A DNA stretch of 17,518 nucleotides from Nanobdellota archaeon. GTDB taxonomy: Archaea > Nanobdellota > Nanobdellia > Pacearchaeales > GW2011-AR1. Location: assembly GCA_030688225.1 (NCBI GenBank), contig JAUYIO010000012.1:1-17518 (forward strand), written 5' to 3'. Below, one piece after another: positions 5,906 through 13,257 of this stretch. Positions within the stretch are counted from its first letter, which is position 1. Each line of letters begins with the position of its first letter. The translations under genes were made by a program, and so were the position numbers. The notes under the pieces are model-generated. The model did not search any database. It was given only the letters and a program-made list of their open reading frames with translations, and was not told the DNA's origin.

Positions 5906-8900
5906 ATAAACCAATAAGAAAAAAAATAGGGGCAATAAGATTTGCATTATTTAGTCCAGAGCAGATTAAAAAAATATCTGCTGCAAAAATTGTAACTCCT
6001 GAACTTTATGATATTGATGGATATCCTGTTGATGGAGGATTGATGGATTTAAGATTAGGTGCAATTGATCCTGGTGTAAAGTGCAGAACATGTGGTGGAA
6101 GACTTAGAGAATGTTTAGGACATCCTGGAAGAATTGATTTGGCAAGAGCTGTTATTCATTTGAAATATGTTCCTTTAATAGAAATGGGGTTGAGATGTTT
6201 CTGTCAACATTGTGGAAAATTATTGCTCGCTGATAAAGACTTGACAAAATACACTCCAAGTCAGAGAGTAAAAAAAGCAAAAGATTCTAAAAAGTGTCCT
6301 CATTGTGGAGCTGAGAATGAAAGAATCAAACTTGATAAACCGACAAGTTTCCACAAGGGCAAAAAAAGAATATTCCCGACGACAATAAGGGAGATGCTTG
6401 TAAATATTCCTGACAATGAATTAGCAAAAGCAGGAATTAATCCAAAGACATGCAGACCTGAATGGGCTATTTTAACAAATTTCCTTGTTCCTTCTGTAAC
6501 AGTAAGACCAAGTATTATTCTTGAATCTGGAGAAAGAAGTGAAGATGACTTGACACATAAACTTTCTGACATTATAAGAGCTAACCAAAGACTTTGGGAA
6601 AATCTGAATGCTGGTGCTCCGGAAGTTATTATTGAAGATTTGTGGGACTTGCTTCAATTCCACATCACAACTTTCTTTGACAATACAGTTACAAAAATTC
6701 CTCCTGCCCGTCATAGAAGCGGACAGCCATTGAAAACAATCACAGAGAGAATAAAAGGTAAAGAAGGAAGAATCAGAAAAAATCTTGCAGGTAAAAGAGT
6801 TAATTATTCTGCAAGAACAGTTATCTCTCCTGACCCACACATTGCAATTAATGAAGTTGGAATTCCTTATGAAATTGCAAAAATAGTTACTGTTTCTGAA
6901 AATGTTACTGAATTAAACATAGATAAATTAAAAGAATTAATCAAACGTGCAGAAGTTTATCCTGGTGCGAATTATATTGTAAGACCTGATGGAAAAAGAA
7001 AAAAAATTACTCCTGAACTGAAAGATGAGATAATTAGCGAGATTATCCCAGGATATAAAGTTGAAAGGCATTTACAGGACGGAGATATTGTTCTGTTTAA
7101 CAGACATCCAAGTTTGCACAGAGGAAGTTTAATGGCTCACTTTGTGAAAGTTCTTCCAAGCAGAACTTTCAGATTGCATCCTGCTGTAACAACTCCTTAT
7201 AACGCTGATTTTGATGGTGATGAGATGAACATTCACTCTCCTCAAACAGAAGAAGCAAGAGCTGAAGCAAAAATACTTCTGAATGTAAAGAAAAATTTGA
7301 TCTCTCCAAAAAATAACACAAATCATATTGGATGTATCAGCGACGCTATAACTGGGAATTATTTGCTTGCAGGAAGAAGTTTCCCAAGAGATTTTGCAGA
7401 TCAGATTCTGTACCAATCAGGAATTGAAAGTTCTTTCTCCAATAAGACAGTTAATGGAACAGAAATGCTATCAAAGATTTTCCCGAAAATTAATTTTTCA
7501 AATAGTTCTGTAAAAATTAAAGATGGGGAATTGATAAAAGGAAAAGTTGACAAGACAATTTTTGGAGTTGAAGACGGTGAACTAATAAAAGACCTTGATA
7601 AAACTGTTGGCAGAGAAGAAACATTTGAAATCATAAGAAAAGCTTTCAGCCTTGGTGCTAATTATCTGACAAACAAAGGGATTACAATTTCTGTAGAAGA
7701 CTTGGATTTAGATGAAAGAATAATTAACATTGGTAAGGAAGTTATAGAAAAAGCTGAGAAAAAAACAGAAGAAATAATTGAATCTTATAACAACAGGACT
7801 CTTGAAATTGTTCCTGGAAAATCAAGAGAAGAATCAAGAGAAATAAAAATACTTAAAACATTAAACGAGATTAGAACAAAGATTGGTGAAATTGTAAAAC
7901 AGGAATTCCCTGAGAACAACCCTGTAAATCACATGATTCTTTCAGGTGGAGGAGGAAATATCTTGAACATCACTCAGATGGCTTGCTGTGTTGGACAACA
8001 GTCTTTATGGGGAAAAAGTATTGATATTGGATATAAAGACAGAACATTGTCTTTCTTTGAAAAAGGGGACTTATCGCCGAGGGCAAAAGGATTTATTACA
8101 AGTCCTTTCATACGTGGATTAAGGCCTGATGAATTCTTCTTTGGTGCAATTACAGGAAGAGATTCATTAATGGATAGCGGTTTAAGAACTCCTAAATCAG
8201 GTTACCTGTATAGAAGATTGGCAAATGCTCTTCAAGATTTGATAGTTGGTTATGACAAAACTGTAAGAGACAGCAACAATAATGTTATCCAATTCAAATA
8301 CGGAGACGATGGAATTGACGTTGCAGGAGTTCATCTTAACAAAGAGATTAGTCCTGGAGAAGCGATTGGAATTATTACTGCGCAATCTTTCGGGGAACCT
8401 TCAACACAGATGGCATTAAATGTATTCCACTTCGCAGGAGTTCAGGAGATGCAGGTTACAATGGGATTGCCAAGACTTATAGAGATTTTTGACGCAAGAA
8501 AAAAACCTTCTTCTCCAAAGATGGAAATTTATTTGCAAAAAGATTACAACAATGAAAAAGATGCAAAGGTTTTCGCAGAAAAAATTAAAGAGATTACAAT
8601 AAAAGAAATTGCTTCAGAGATTAATCTTAATTTCAGCGACAAGAATATTGAAATAGTTATTGACAAGGAAGGATTAAAACAAACACATACTTCTGTTGGG
8701 AAAATTGTTGAGAGATTAAAAGATTTAGGATTTAATGCAAGAGAAAAACAGAATTCTATTTCATTGAATTCTTCCAAACTTAATTTCAAAGAAATTTACA
8801 AGTTAAAGGAGAAACTTAAAGACACTATAATTTCTGGAGTAAAAGGAGTAAAACAAATTGTAATTGTAAAAAGAGAAAGAGATTATGTTGTAATTACGCT

Positions 8901-9390
8901 TGGAACAAATATAAAAGATATTTTGGAATTGAAAGAAGTTGATAAGGACAAAGTAATCTCAAATGACTTGTATGAAGTTGCGGAAGTATTTGGAATTGAA
9001 GCTGCAAGAGAATTAATAATTCATGAAATAAAAAGAGTTCTGTCTATTCAAGGATTGGATATTGACATTAGACATCTTAAACTTGTTTCTGACGCCATGA
9101 CTAACTCTGGAGAAATTAAAGGTGTTACAAGAATGGGAATTATTGCTCAGAAATCTTCAATTTTGGCGAGAGCTGTTTTTGAAACTCCTGTCAAACAATT
9201 TGTGAATGCGACTGTAAAAGGAAGCAGAGATAAATTAGTAAGCGTTATTGAAAATATTATTCTTAATCAACCAATTCCGGTAGGAACAGGACTTCCTGGT
9301 TTGCTTGTAAAAGTTATTGGGCCTTTGAAAAAAGCAGAGGACGAAAAGAAAACTGCTAAATCAAAAGTTGTTGAGAGTGTGAATAAGTGA
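5902..9390 (+). CDS. rpoA: DNA-directed RNA polymerase subunit A (unsplit A'-A'')
   Basis: This 1162-residue protein is the largest catalytic subunit. The N-terminal zinc site has C61, C64, C71 and H74, and a second site has C101, C104, C132 and C135. The catalytic loop N-A-D-F-D-G-D-E starts at residue 434, with D436, D438 and D440 as the Mg-binding aspartates. The bridge-helix region R-G-L-R-P-D-E-F-F-F-G lies near 735-745. The A'' half follows without a break: G-E-A-I-G-I-I-T-A-Q-S-F-G-E-P lies near 821-835. Many archaea encode A' and A'' separately, with the break around residues 790-815 of this protein. The C-terminus is lysine-rich. The gene overlaps the preceding small gene by 4 bases and has a GGAGAGG ribosome site. 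A new promoter follows its stop. Confidence 0.98.
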   Translation: MNKPIRKKIGAIRFALFSPEQIKKISAAKIVTPELYDIDGYPVDGGLMDLRLGAIDPGVKCRTCGGRLRECLGHPGRIDLARAVIHLKYVPLIEMGLRCFCQHCGKLLLADKDLTKYTPSQRVKKAKDSKKCPHCGAENERIKLDKPTSFHKGKKRIFPTTIREMLVNIPDNELAKAGINPKTCRPEWAILTNFLVPSVTVRPSIILESGERSEDDLTHKLSDIIRANQRLWENLNAGAPEVIIEDLWDLLQFHITTFFDNTVTKIPPARHRSGQPLKTITERIKGKEGRIRKNLAGKRVNYSARTVISPDPHIAINEVGIPYEIAKIVTVSENVTELNIDKLKELIKRAEVYPGANYIVRPDGKRKKITPELKDEIISEIIPGYKVERHLQDGDIVLFNRHPSLHRGSLMAHFVKVLPSRTFRLHPAVTTPYNADFDGDEMNIHSPQTEEARAEAKILLNVKKNLISPKNNTNHIGCISDAITGNYLLAGRSFPRDFADQILYQSGIESSFSNKTVNGTEMLSKIFPKINFSNSSVKIKDGELIKGKVDKTIFGVEDGELIKDLDKTVGREETFEIIRKAFSLGANYLTNKGITISVEDLDLDERIINIGKEVIEKAEKKTEEIIESYNNRTLEIVPGKSREESREIKILKTLNEIRTKIGEIVKQEFPENNPVNHMILSGGGGNILNITQMACCVGQQSLWGKSIDIGYKDRTLSFFEKGDLSPRAKGFITSPFIRGLRPDEFFFGAITGRDSLMDSGLRTPKSGYLYRRLANALQDLIVGYDKTVRDSNNNVIQFKYGDDGIDVAGVHLNKEISPGEAIGIITAQSFGEPSTQMALNVFHFAGVQEMQVTMGLPRLIEIFDARKKPSSPKMEIYLQKDYNNEKDAKVFAEKIKEITIKEIASEINLNFSDKNIEIVIDKEGLKQTHTSVGKIVERLKDLGFNAREKQNSISLNSSKLNFKEIYKLKEKLKDTIISGVKGVKQIVIVKRERDYVVITLGTNIKDILELKEVDKDKVISNDLYEVAEVFGIEAARELIIHEIKRVLSIQGLDIDIRHLKLVSDAMTNSGEIKGVTRMGIIAQKSSILARAVFETPVKQFVNATVKGSRDKLVSVIENIILNQPIPVGTGLPGLLVKVIGPLKKAEDEKKTAKSKVVESVNK

Positions 9391-9411
9391 TTAGAGTATT
9401 CTTTGGTAAGA

Positions 9412-9419
9412 TTTATAAA
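9412..9419 (+). promoter_or_regulatory. TATA box for the 124-residue gene after rpoA
   Basis: TTTATAAA, preceded by GTAAGA, is centred 26 bp upstream of the ATG at 9441. This predicts a leaderless mRNA independent of the rpoA transcript. Confidence 0.65.
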
Positions 9420-9440
9420 CTAAATCTAAATTGAAAAAAT

Positions 9441-9815
9441 ATGTTAAAGAAATATTTATCACAAGAAGATATAACAAAGATAATTGACTTAGCTGAAGAG
9501 ATTAAAAATTGGAGTTATGAGGTTATAGGACCCCGTCATTATGAAAATGGGTCTTCCCCCCAAAAAAGCACATGTTCAGGAAGAATAGATTATGGAGAAT
9601 TCAAGGCTGATATTAAAATTGTTCAAAGCGGTTTTTTAAGAAGACCTTATATGGATATCTTATTTAGTGGTATATTGTTTAAAGGAATAAGAGGGAAAAA
9701 TGTTTCAAAATTATATAGGAAAGTAAAGCAAGAATATGAGACAAGAGAAAAGAATGAAAGGGACATCAGATTAGACTCTTCAATAACAAAACTACAAAAA
9801 TTTTTACATTCTTAA
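9441..9815 (+). CDS. Unknown 124-residue protein between rpoA and nusA
   Basis: I do not recognise this protein. It occupies the place between rpoA and nusA where many archaea carry the eL30 gene, but it shows no eL30 features. The N-terminal third (1-27) looks helical (Q-E-D-I-T-K-I-I-D-L-A-E-E-I). The middle, from about residue 47 to 85, is likely beta strands including D-I-L-F-S-G-I-L-F. The C-terminal third is a charged helix rich in Lys, Arg and Glu. There is no signal peptide or membrane segment, and its single Cys makes a metal site unlikely. It has its own TATA box at leaderless distance and is separated from nusA by a further promoter, so it is probably a single-gene unit. It is a cytoplasmic protein of unknown role. 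Confidence 0.75.
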   Translation: MLKKYLSQEDITKIIDLAEEIKNWSYEVIGPRHYENGSSPQKSTCSGRIDYGEFKADIKIVQSGFLRRPYMDILFSGILFKGIRGKNVSKLYRKVKQEYETREKNERDIRLDSSITKLQKFLHS

Positions 9816-9834
9816 TCTATAGCCCACATAAAAG

Positions 9835-9842
9835 TTTATAAA
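9835..9842 (+). promoter_or_regulatory. TATA box for nusA
   Basis: TTTATAAA, preceded by CATAAAAG, lies with its centre about 31 bp upstream of the nusA ATG at 9869. It predicts a leader of about 5 nt or less, so nusA can be transcribed independently of rpoA. Confidence 0.6.
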
Positions 9843-9868
9843 ACAACAACTTCTAAAATTCTTATAAT

Positions 9869-10285
9869 ATGGTTAATACAATTGACATGCAAGACATGAG
9901 GCATTTGAATTTATTTGGGAAAATTACAAATGTCGGGACACGATTTTGTTTTAATTACAATGATATGATAATTTTCTGTGTTCCAAAACAATTAGTTCAC
10001 AAGGCTGTTGGGGGAAATGGAGAAAATGTTAAAAAAATCAGTGGAATATTAAGAAGAAAAATAAAAGTCATTCCTCAGCCAAGAGGAATTTTCCATGCGA
10101 GAGAGTTTATTCAGGCAATTGTGAGTCCTGTTGTTTTCAAAGATTTGGAAATAAAAGAGAATGAAATTATTCTTACTGCAGGAAATCAGAGCAAAGCAGC
10201 TTTGATAGGAAGAAACAAAAGGAGATTACTTGAAATGCAAAAGATAATAAGAAGTTTTTTCGGAAAAGAATTTAGAATTGTTTAA
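9869..10285 (+). CDS. nusA: NusA-like transcription factor (two KH domains)
   Basis: The 138-residue protein has the normal architecture of archaeal NusA, two KH domains without the bacterial N-terminal and S1 domains. The KH signature loops are G-G-N-G (48-51) and G-R-N-K (114-117), each followed by a basic helix. The middle segment K-V-I-P-Q-P-R-G is typical of the linker between them. It is expected to bind RNA and to act in transcription elongation or termination, though the archaeal role is poorly defined. Its place after the RNA polymerase genes and before rps12 matches the conserved archaeal order. The ATG at 9869 is chosen because of the TATA spacing; an in-frame ATG at 9887 is possible. 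The next small gene starts one base after its stop. Confidence 0.93.
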   Translation: MVNTIDMQDMRHLNLFGKITNVGTRFCFNYNDMIIFCVPKQLVHKAVGGNGENVKKISGILRRKIKVIPQPRGIFHAREFIQAIVSPVVFKDLEIKENEIILTAGNQSKAALIGRNKRRLLEMQKIIRSFFGKEFRIV

Positions 10286-10286
10286 G

Positions 10287-10481
10287 ATGGGAAGGATAAA
10301 CTTGGATAACGGGAGATTTATTGGATATGAAATAGTTAATAATCCTAAAGGTGAGAACAATATTATCTGGAGAGAATATACCGGAGAAGGAAAAACCACT
10401 GGAAAAGTTGGAGATATTTCAAAAAATGGAGAAAGCGAAATTGAATTAATAATGGATAATTACAGATTATTTGTAAATTAA
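10287..10481 (+). CDS. Unknown 64-residue protein downstream of nusA
   Basis: I do not recognise this protein. The ATG at 10287 lies one base after the nusA stop, so it is probably co-translated with nusA. A TTG three codons upstream (10278) is a less likely start. The composition suggests an all-beta domain: alternating hydrophobic and polar residues, many Gly and Asn (D-N-G-R-F-I-G-Y-E-I, E-Y-T-G-E-G-K), and no Cys. There is no membrane segment. Its last 15 bases overlap the end of the convergent TrhO gene on the other strand. Close linkage to nusA suggests shared expression; nothing more can be said of function. Confidence 0.65.
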   Translation: MGRINLDNGRFIGYEIVNNPKGENNIIWREYTGEGKTTGKVGDISKNGESEIELIMDNYRLFVN

Positions 10482-11345
10482 ATTCTCTGGTCGTTGTCTT
10501 TCAGAATTCTTGCATTCGTCACAACAAGTTCTATTCATTTTTTCCTGACAATTTTTACAAGAAATAAAAAGTCTGTCACAATTCATGTTGTGGCAATCAA
10601 TATAATCATTGCAAGGAATTCCACAAATTTCACATTTTTCTAATTTTTTTTCAGAGCCAGTGGATATTGTTAGTCTGTCATCAAAAACAAAACAATCTCC
10701 TTCAAATTCCTGTCCAGGGAAATTATTAACATATTCTATAATTCCTCCTCTAAGCTGGAGAACATTTTCAAATCCTTCTTGTTTCATCAATGCTGTTGCT
10801 TTCTCGCATCTTATTCCTCCTGTGCAGCAAGTAATTATTTTTTTATTCTTCATACTTTGGATATTTCTTAATTCATTTGGAAAATCTCTGAAATTTTCTA
10901 TTTTCAAGAATAAGGAATTTTTGAATCTCCCAATCCTTGCTTCATATTCATTTCTTGTATCAAGGATTACAAAGTCTTCATTTTTATCAAACAATTGTTT
11001 TAATTCTGCTGGAGAAATGTAATCTGCCTTATTTTTCATGTCAATAGATTTTCCGAGGGTTATTATCTCTTGTCTTATTCTTACAACTAATTTATGATAA
11101 GAGTTTTTCTCAGAATCTGTTTCCCTGAAAGTCAAATCTTTAAAATAATCTTTTTCTTTAATTTTCTCTATAAATATTTTTATCTTTTCTTTTTCCCCTG
11201 AAACTCCTGCATTAATTCCCTCTTTTCCTATTAAAATTCGTCCTTTTAATTCTAGAGATTCACAAATTTCCTTAAGGTATTTTAATAGTTCTTCTGGGGA
11301 GCTTACATCAAAAAATTTGTAAAAAGTTATGGTTTTGAATTTCAT
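10467..11345 (-). CDS. trhO: TrhO-like tRNA uridine-34 hydroxylase (rhodanese family)
   Basis: The 292-residue protein matches the TrhO/YceA family, which installs 5-hydroxyuridine at tRNA wobble position 34 in bacteria. Residues 1-100 form the family's N-terminal alpha/beta domain, with R-I-L-I-G-K-E-G-I-N (36-45). Residues 110-210 are a rhodanese domain with D-T-R-N-E-Y-E (129-135) and the catalytic loop C-C-T-G-G-I-R-C-E-K-A (173-183), C174 being the expected reactive cysteine. The C-terminus carries ten cysteines between 238 and 278 in paired CxxC-like arrangements, as expected for the family's zinc-binding tail. It is shorter than E. coli YceA (350 residues), mostly at the ends. It runs against the transcription/ribosomal genes and interrupts the usual nusA-rps12 linkage. 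A bacterial origin by transfer is plausible but not shown. Confidence 0.88.
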   Translation of the reverse strand: MKFKTITFYKFFDVSSPEELLKYLKEICESLELKGRILIGKEGINAGVSGEKEKIKIFIEKIKEKDYFKDLTFRETDSEKNSYHKLVVRIRQEIITLGKSIDMKNKADYISPAELKQLFDKNEDFVILDTRNEYEARIGRFKNSLFLKIENFRDFPNELRNIQSMKNKKIITCCTGGIRCEKATALMKQEGFENVLQLRGGIIEYVNNFPGQEFEGDCFVFDDRLTISTGSEKKLEKCEICGIPCNDYIDCHNMNCDRLFISCKNCQEKMNRTCCDECKNSERQRPENLIYK

Positions 11346-11377
11346 AGTATCTGTTTTCTTTTACACTGTAGCTTTTC

Positions 11378-11394
11378 TTTTTCTAAAAGAAAAA
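11378..11394. repeat. Short inverted repeat upstream of trhO
   Basis: TTTTTCT (11378-11384) and AGAAAAA (11388-11394) are perfect inverted repeats with 3 nt between. They lie about 33-50 bp upstream of the trhO start in the divergent trhO/rps12 region. They could be an operator or a chance feature of AT-rich DNA. I see no clear TATA box at the right distance for trhO. Confidence 0.3.
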
Positions 11395-11436
11395 CCCATT
11401 TTTAAGTGTTATGGGAAAGGATAGAAGACAAAAGAC

Positions 11437-11443
11437 TTTTAAA
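11437..11443 (+). promoter_or_regulatory. TATA box of the rps12 operon
   Basis: TTTTAAA, with AAAAGAC just upstream, is centred 26 bp before the rps12 ATG at 11466. The spacing predicts a leaderless mRNA. No Shine-Dalgarno precedes the ATG. Confidence 0.55.
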
Positions 11444-11465
11444 CCAATTTCTCAATTAATTAATA

Positions 11466-11888
11466 ATGGGATTGAAAAATGCGCTAAAGCATAAAAAGAA
11501 AAGAAGGAAGTTCAGATGGAAAGATGTTAAATATAAAGTGAAAACTCTCGGACTTTACGCAAAGTCAGATCCTCTTGAGGGAGCGAACCAGGCAAAAGGA
11601 ATTGTTCTTCAGAAAGTTCAAAAAGAAGCAAAACAGCCTAACTCTGCTATGAGGAAGTGTTGCAAAGTCCAGTTAAAGAAAAATGGAAAAATGATTACTG
11701 CTTTTATTCCTGGGAACCTTGCGCAAAAATTCATTGATGAACACGATGAAGTAATGATTGAAAGAATCGGTGGAAAACAAGGAAGAAGTAAAGGAGATAT
11801 TCCAGGTGTTAGATTCAAGGTTATTCAAGTAAATGATCAGCCCCTTCACAGATTATGGATGGGCAAGATAGAGAAAGGTAGAAGATAA
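11466..11888 (+). CDS. rps12: Small ribosomal subunit protein uS12
   Basis: This 140-residue protein is an archaeal uS12, which lines the decoding centre of the 30S subunit. The basic N-terminal tail (K-H-K-K-K-R-R-K-F-R-W) is followed by D-P-L-E-G-A (35-40), the decoding loop K-Q-P-N-S-A (56-61), I-T-A-F-I-P-G (77-83), D-E-H-D-E-V (91-96) and G-D-I-P-G-V-R-F-K-V (110-119), all conserved in the family. Length is normal. It heads a tight operon: three unknown small genes and rps7 follow with gaps of one to three bases or overlaps. A TATA box 26 bp upstream implies leaderless translation. Confidence 0.97.
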   Translation: MGLKNALKHKKKRRKFRWKDVKYKVKTLGLYAKSDPLEGANQAKGIVLQKVQKEAKQPNSAMRKCCKVQLKKNGKMITAFIPGNLAQKFIDEHDEVMIERIGGKQGRSKGDIPGVRFKVIQVNDQPLHRLWMGKIEKGRR

Positions 11889-11890
11889 AA

Positions 11891-12211
11891 ATGGAATATG
11901 CTTATATTAGTACAGATTCAAATGAAGTAAAACAGATATTTGAAAGAAGGAGATTGGATGAAAGAGATTTGGTTAAAGGTTATGAATTAACAGAGGATTT
12001 AATTACTGTTGATAACACAATCTTACCAATAATAAATCTTCCAGTTAATATTGGGAAAGAAATTAAAAATAATTACAACTTAATTTTCAACCCAATGAGT
12101 GCCGTATTTTTAGCTGAAGTTTTACCAAAAAGAACTAAAAAGTGTCTAATGAAAAAATTAAAAGAACAAGGATTAATGATTACGTTAATTTCGCAAGATG
12201 GAGTAAATTAA
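11891..12211 (+). CDS. Unknown 106-residue protein, first insert between rps12 and rps7
   Basis: I do not recognise this protein. Its ATG lies two bases after the rps12 stop, so it is part of the ribosomal operon. Residues 1-35 hold a strand then a basic/acidic helix (V-K-Q-I-F-E-R-R-R-L-D-E-R-D-L-V). A hydrophobic middle follows (N-T-I-L-P-I-I-N-L-P-V-N-I), then N-P-M-S-A-V-F-L-A-E-V-L-P-K and a basic C-terminal helix ending in a strand. No metal-binding pattern or membrane segment is convincing. Alternating strands and helices suggest a small alpha/beta cytoplasmic domain. Position suggests synthesis at ribosomal protein levels unless translation is inefficient. Confidence 0.72.
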   Translation: MEYAYISTDSNEVKQIFERRRLDERDLVKGYELTEDLITVDNTILPIINLPVNIGKEIKNNYNLIFNPMSAVFLAEVLPKRTKKCLMKKLKEQGLMITLISQDGVN

Positions 12212-12214
12212 AAA

Positions 12215-12397
12215 ATGGATTATCAATTATTATCAATTGGAGCTATTGCAGCAATATATGTTGGAAGCAATATTTATTTTAATAAACAAAGAAGAGAGAT
12301 AGTTAATGATTTCGTCAATGTAAGAGCACCTAAATTAATAAGGAGATGTGAAGAAATAGATAACAAACTAAAAAATTTAACAGACAAACTAAAATGA
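12215..12397 (+). CDS. Small membrane-anchored protein, second insert between rps12 and rps7
   Basis: The 60-residue protein has one probable membrane helix near its start (residues 4-22, L-L-S-I-G-A-I-A-A-I-Y-V-G-S-N-I-Y-F). A charged, helical tail follows, with a heptad-like C-terminal part (I-D-N-K-L-K-N-L-T-D-K-L-K). This is a single-helix membrane anchor with a cytoplasmic coiled-coil-like tail, judging from the basic residues after the helix. I recognise no family. It starts three bases after the preceding gene, and its stop overlaps the next ATG (ATGA). A membrane protein inside the uS12-uS7 operon is unusual. One inference is a role at the membrane tied to protein synthesis, but there is no direct evidence. 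Confidence 0.68.
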   Translation: MDYQLLSIGAIAAIYVGSNIYFNKQRREIVNDFVNVRAPKLIRRCEEIDNKLKNLTDKLK

Positions 12398-12633
12398 CAA
12401 ACAATATAGAAAGATGGTTAAAAACTCCTGTAATATTGAATATAGACGGGAGAAGAATGCAAGGAATTATAGAAGATAAAAATAAAGGCTCTGTCAGCTC
12501 AAGAGGATATCACTTTTCAAGTGAAGAGGAAAAAACTGCGCGAAGAATTTCATGCATTGAAATAAAGGACAGCATCATGACTGGTTGCATAGAATATGGC
12601 TCATTTATTAAATACACAGCACAAATAGAATAA
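12394..12633 (+). CDS. Unknown 79-residue protein, third insert between rps12 and rps7
   Basis: I do not recognise this protein. It overlaps the preceding gene by four bases (ATGA), and one base separates it from rps7. The sequence reads as mostly beta: V-I-L-N-I-D-G-R-R-M-Q-G-I-I-E-D near the N-terminus, a polar loop with S-S-E-E-E-K, then R-I-S-C-I-E-I-K and G-C-I-E-Y-G-S-F-I-K-Y. Two cysteines (about positions 54 and 64) are not arranged as a zinc site. No membrane segment or signal peptide is present. The strand-turn-strand start (residues 12-27) resembles small barrel folds of the SH3/Sm kind, but that is only an impression. Confidence 0.7.
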   Translation: MTNNIERWLKTPVILNIDGRRMQGIIEDKNKGSVSSRGYHFSSEEEKTARRISCIEIKDSIMTGCIEYGSFIKYTAQIE

Positions 12634-12634
12634 A

Positions 12635-13231
12635 ATGGAACAATTTAAAATATTTGATTTATATGATTTGGGAGAAGTTCATGTTGAAGATTTAGGATTG
12701 AAATCCACAATAAATCTGAAACCAAAATTGATTTTGAAAAGTCATGGAAGGAACATCCAGAAACTTGGACAAACAAAAATAAATATCATTGAAAGATTAA
12801 TGAACCGACTTGCAGTTGCAGGACATCGTGGAAAAAAACACAAGGTTCAAAAAGGAAAATCAACAGGAAAATATTCAAGAAACATGGGAATAGTTCTTGA
12901 TGCTTTGAAAATTGTAGAAGATAAAACAAAGAAAAATCCTGTTCAAGTTTTAGTCAAAGCCATTGAAAATTCTGCTCCAAGGGACGAGGTTACAACAATT
13001 GAGTATGGTGGTGCGAGATATCCTCAGGCTGTTGATGTTTCTCCTTTAAGAAGAGTTAATCTTGCATTAAGATGGCTTGTTCATGGAGCTTCTGATAAAT
13101 CTTTTAACAAGAAGAAAAATATTACTCAAGCATTAGCAGATGAAATTATCTTGGCTTCTGAGAATAATGGGGAAAGCTTTGGTGTAAGAAAGAGAAACGA
13201 ATCTGAAAAACAAGCTGATAGTGCAAGGTAA
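12635..13231 (+). CDS. rps7: Small ribosomal subunit protein uS7
   Basis: The 198-residue protein is an archaeal uS7, a primary 16S rRNA binder that organises the 30S head. Family features are the basic S-T-G-K-Y-S-R-N-M-G (76-85), N-P-V-Q-V-L-V-K-A-I-E-N-S-A-P-R-D-E-V (101-119), the hairpin Y-G-G-A-R-Y-P-Q-A-V-D-V-S-P-L-R-R (124-140), L-R-W-L-V-H-G-A (145-152) and the terminal S-A-R. Length is typical for archaea. It closes the operon begun by rps12. The usual next gene in archaeal clusters, elongation factor 2, is absent; a convergent lipoprotein gene follows after 26 bp. Confidence 0.97.
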   Translation: MEQFKIFDLYDLGEVHVEDLGLKSTINLKPKLILKSHGRNIQKLGQTKINIIERLMNRLAVAGHRGKKHKVQKGKSTGKYSRNMGIVLDALKIVEDKTKKNPVQVLVKAIENSAPRDEVTTIEYGGARYPQAVDVSPLRRVNLALRWLVHGASDKSFNKKKNITQALADEIILASENNGESFGVRKRNESEKQADSAR

Positions 13232-13257
13232 TTATTAAAAATTAAAGTTTGAATAAA

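Noticed and set aside
7129..7416. Minus-strand frame opposite the rpoA catalytic region
   Set aside because: It lies antisense to the NADFDGDE region of RpoA, which is certain coding sequence on the plus strand.
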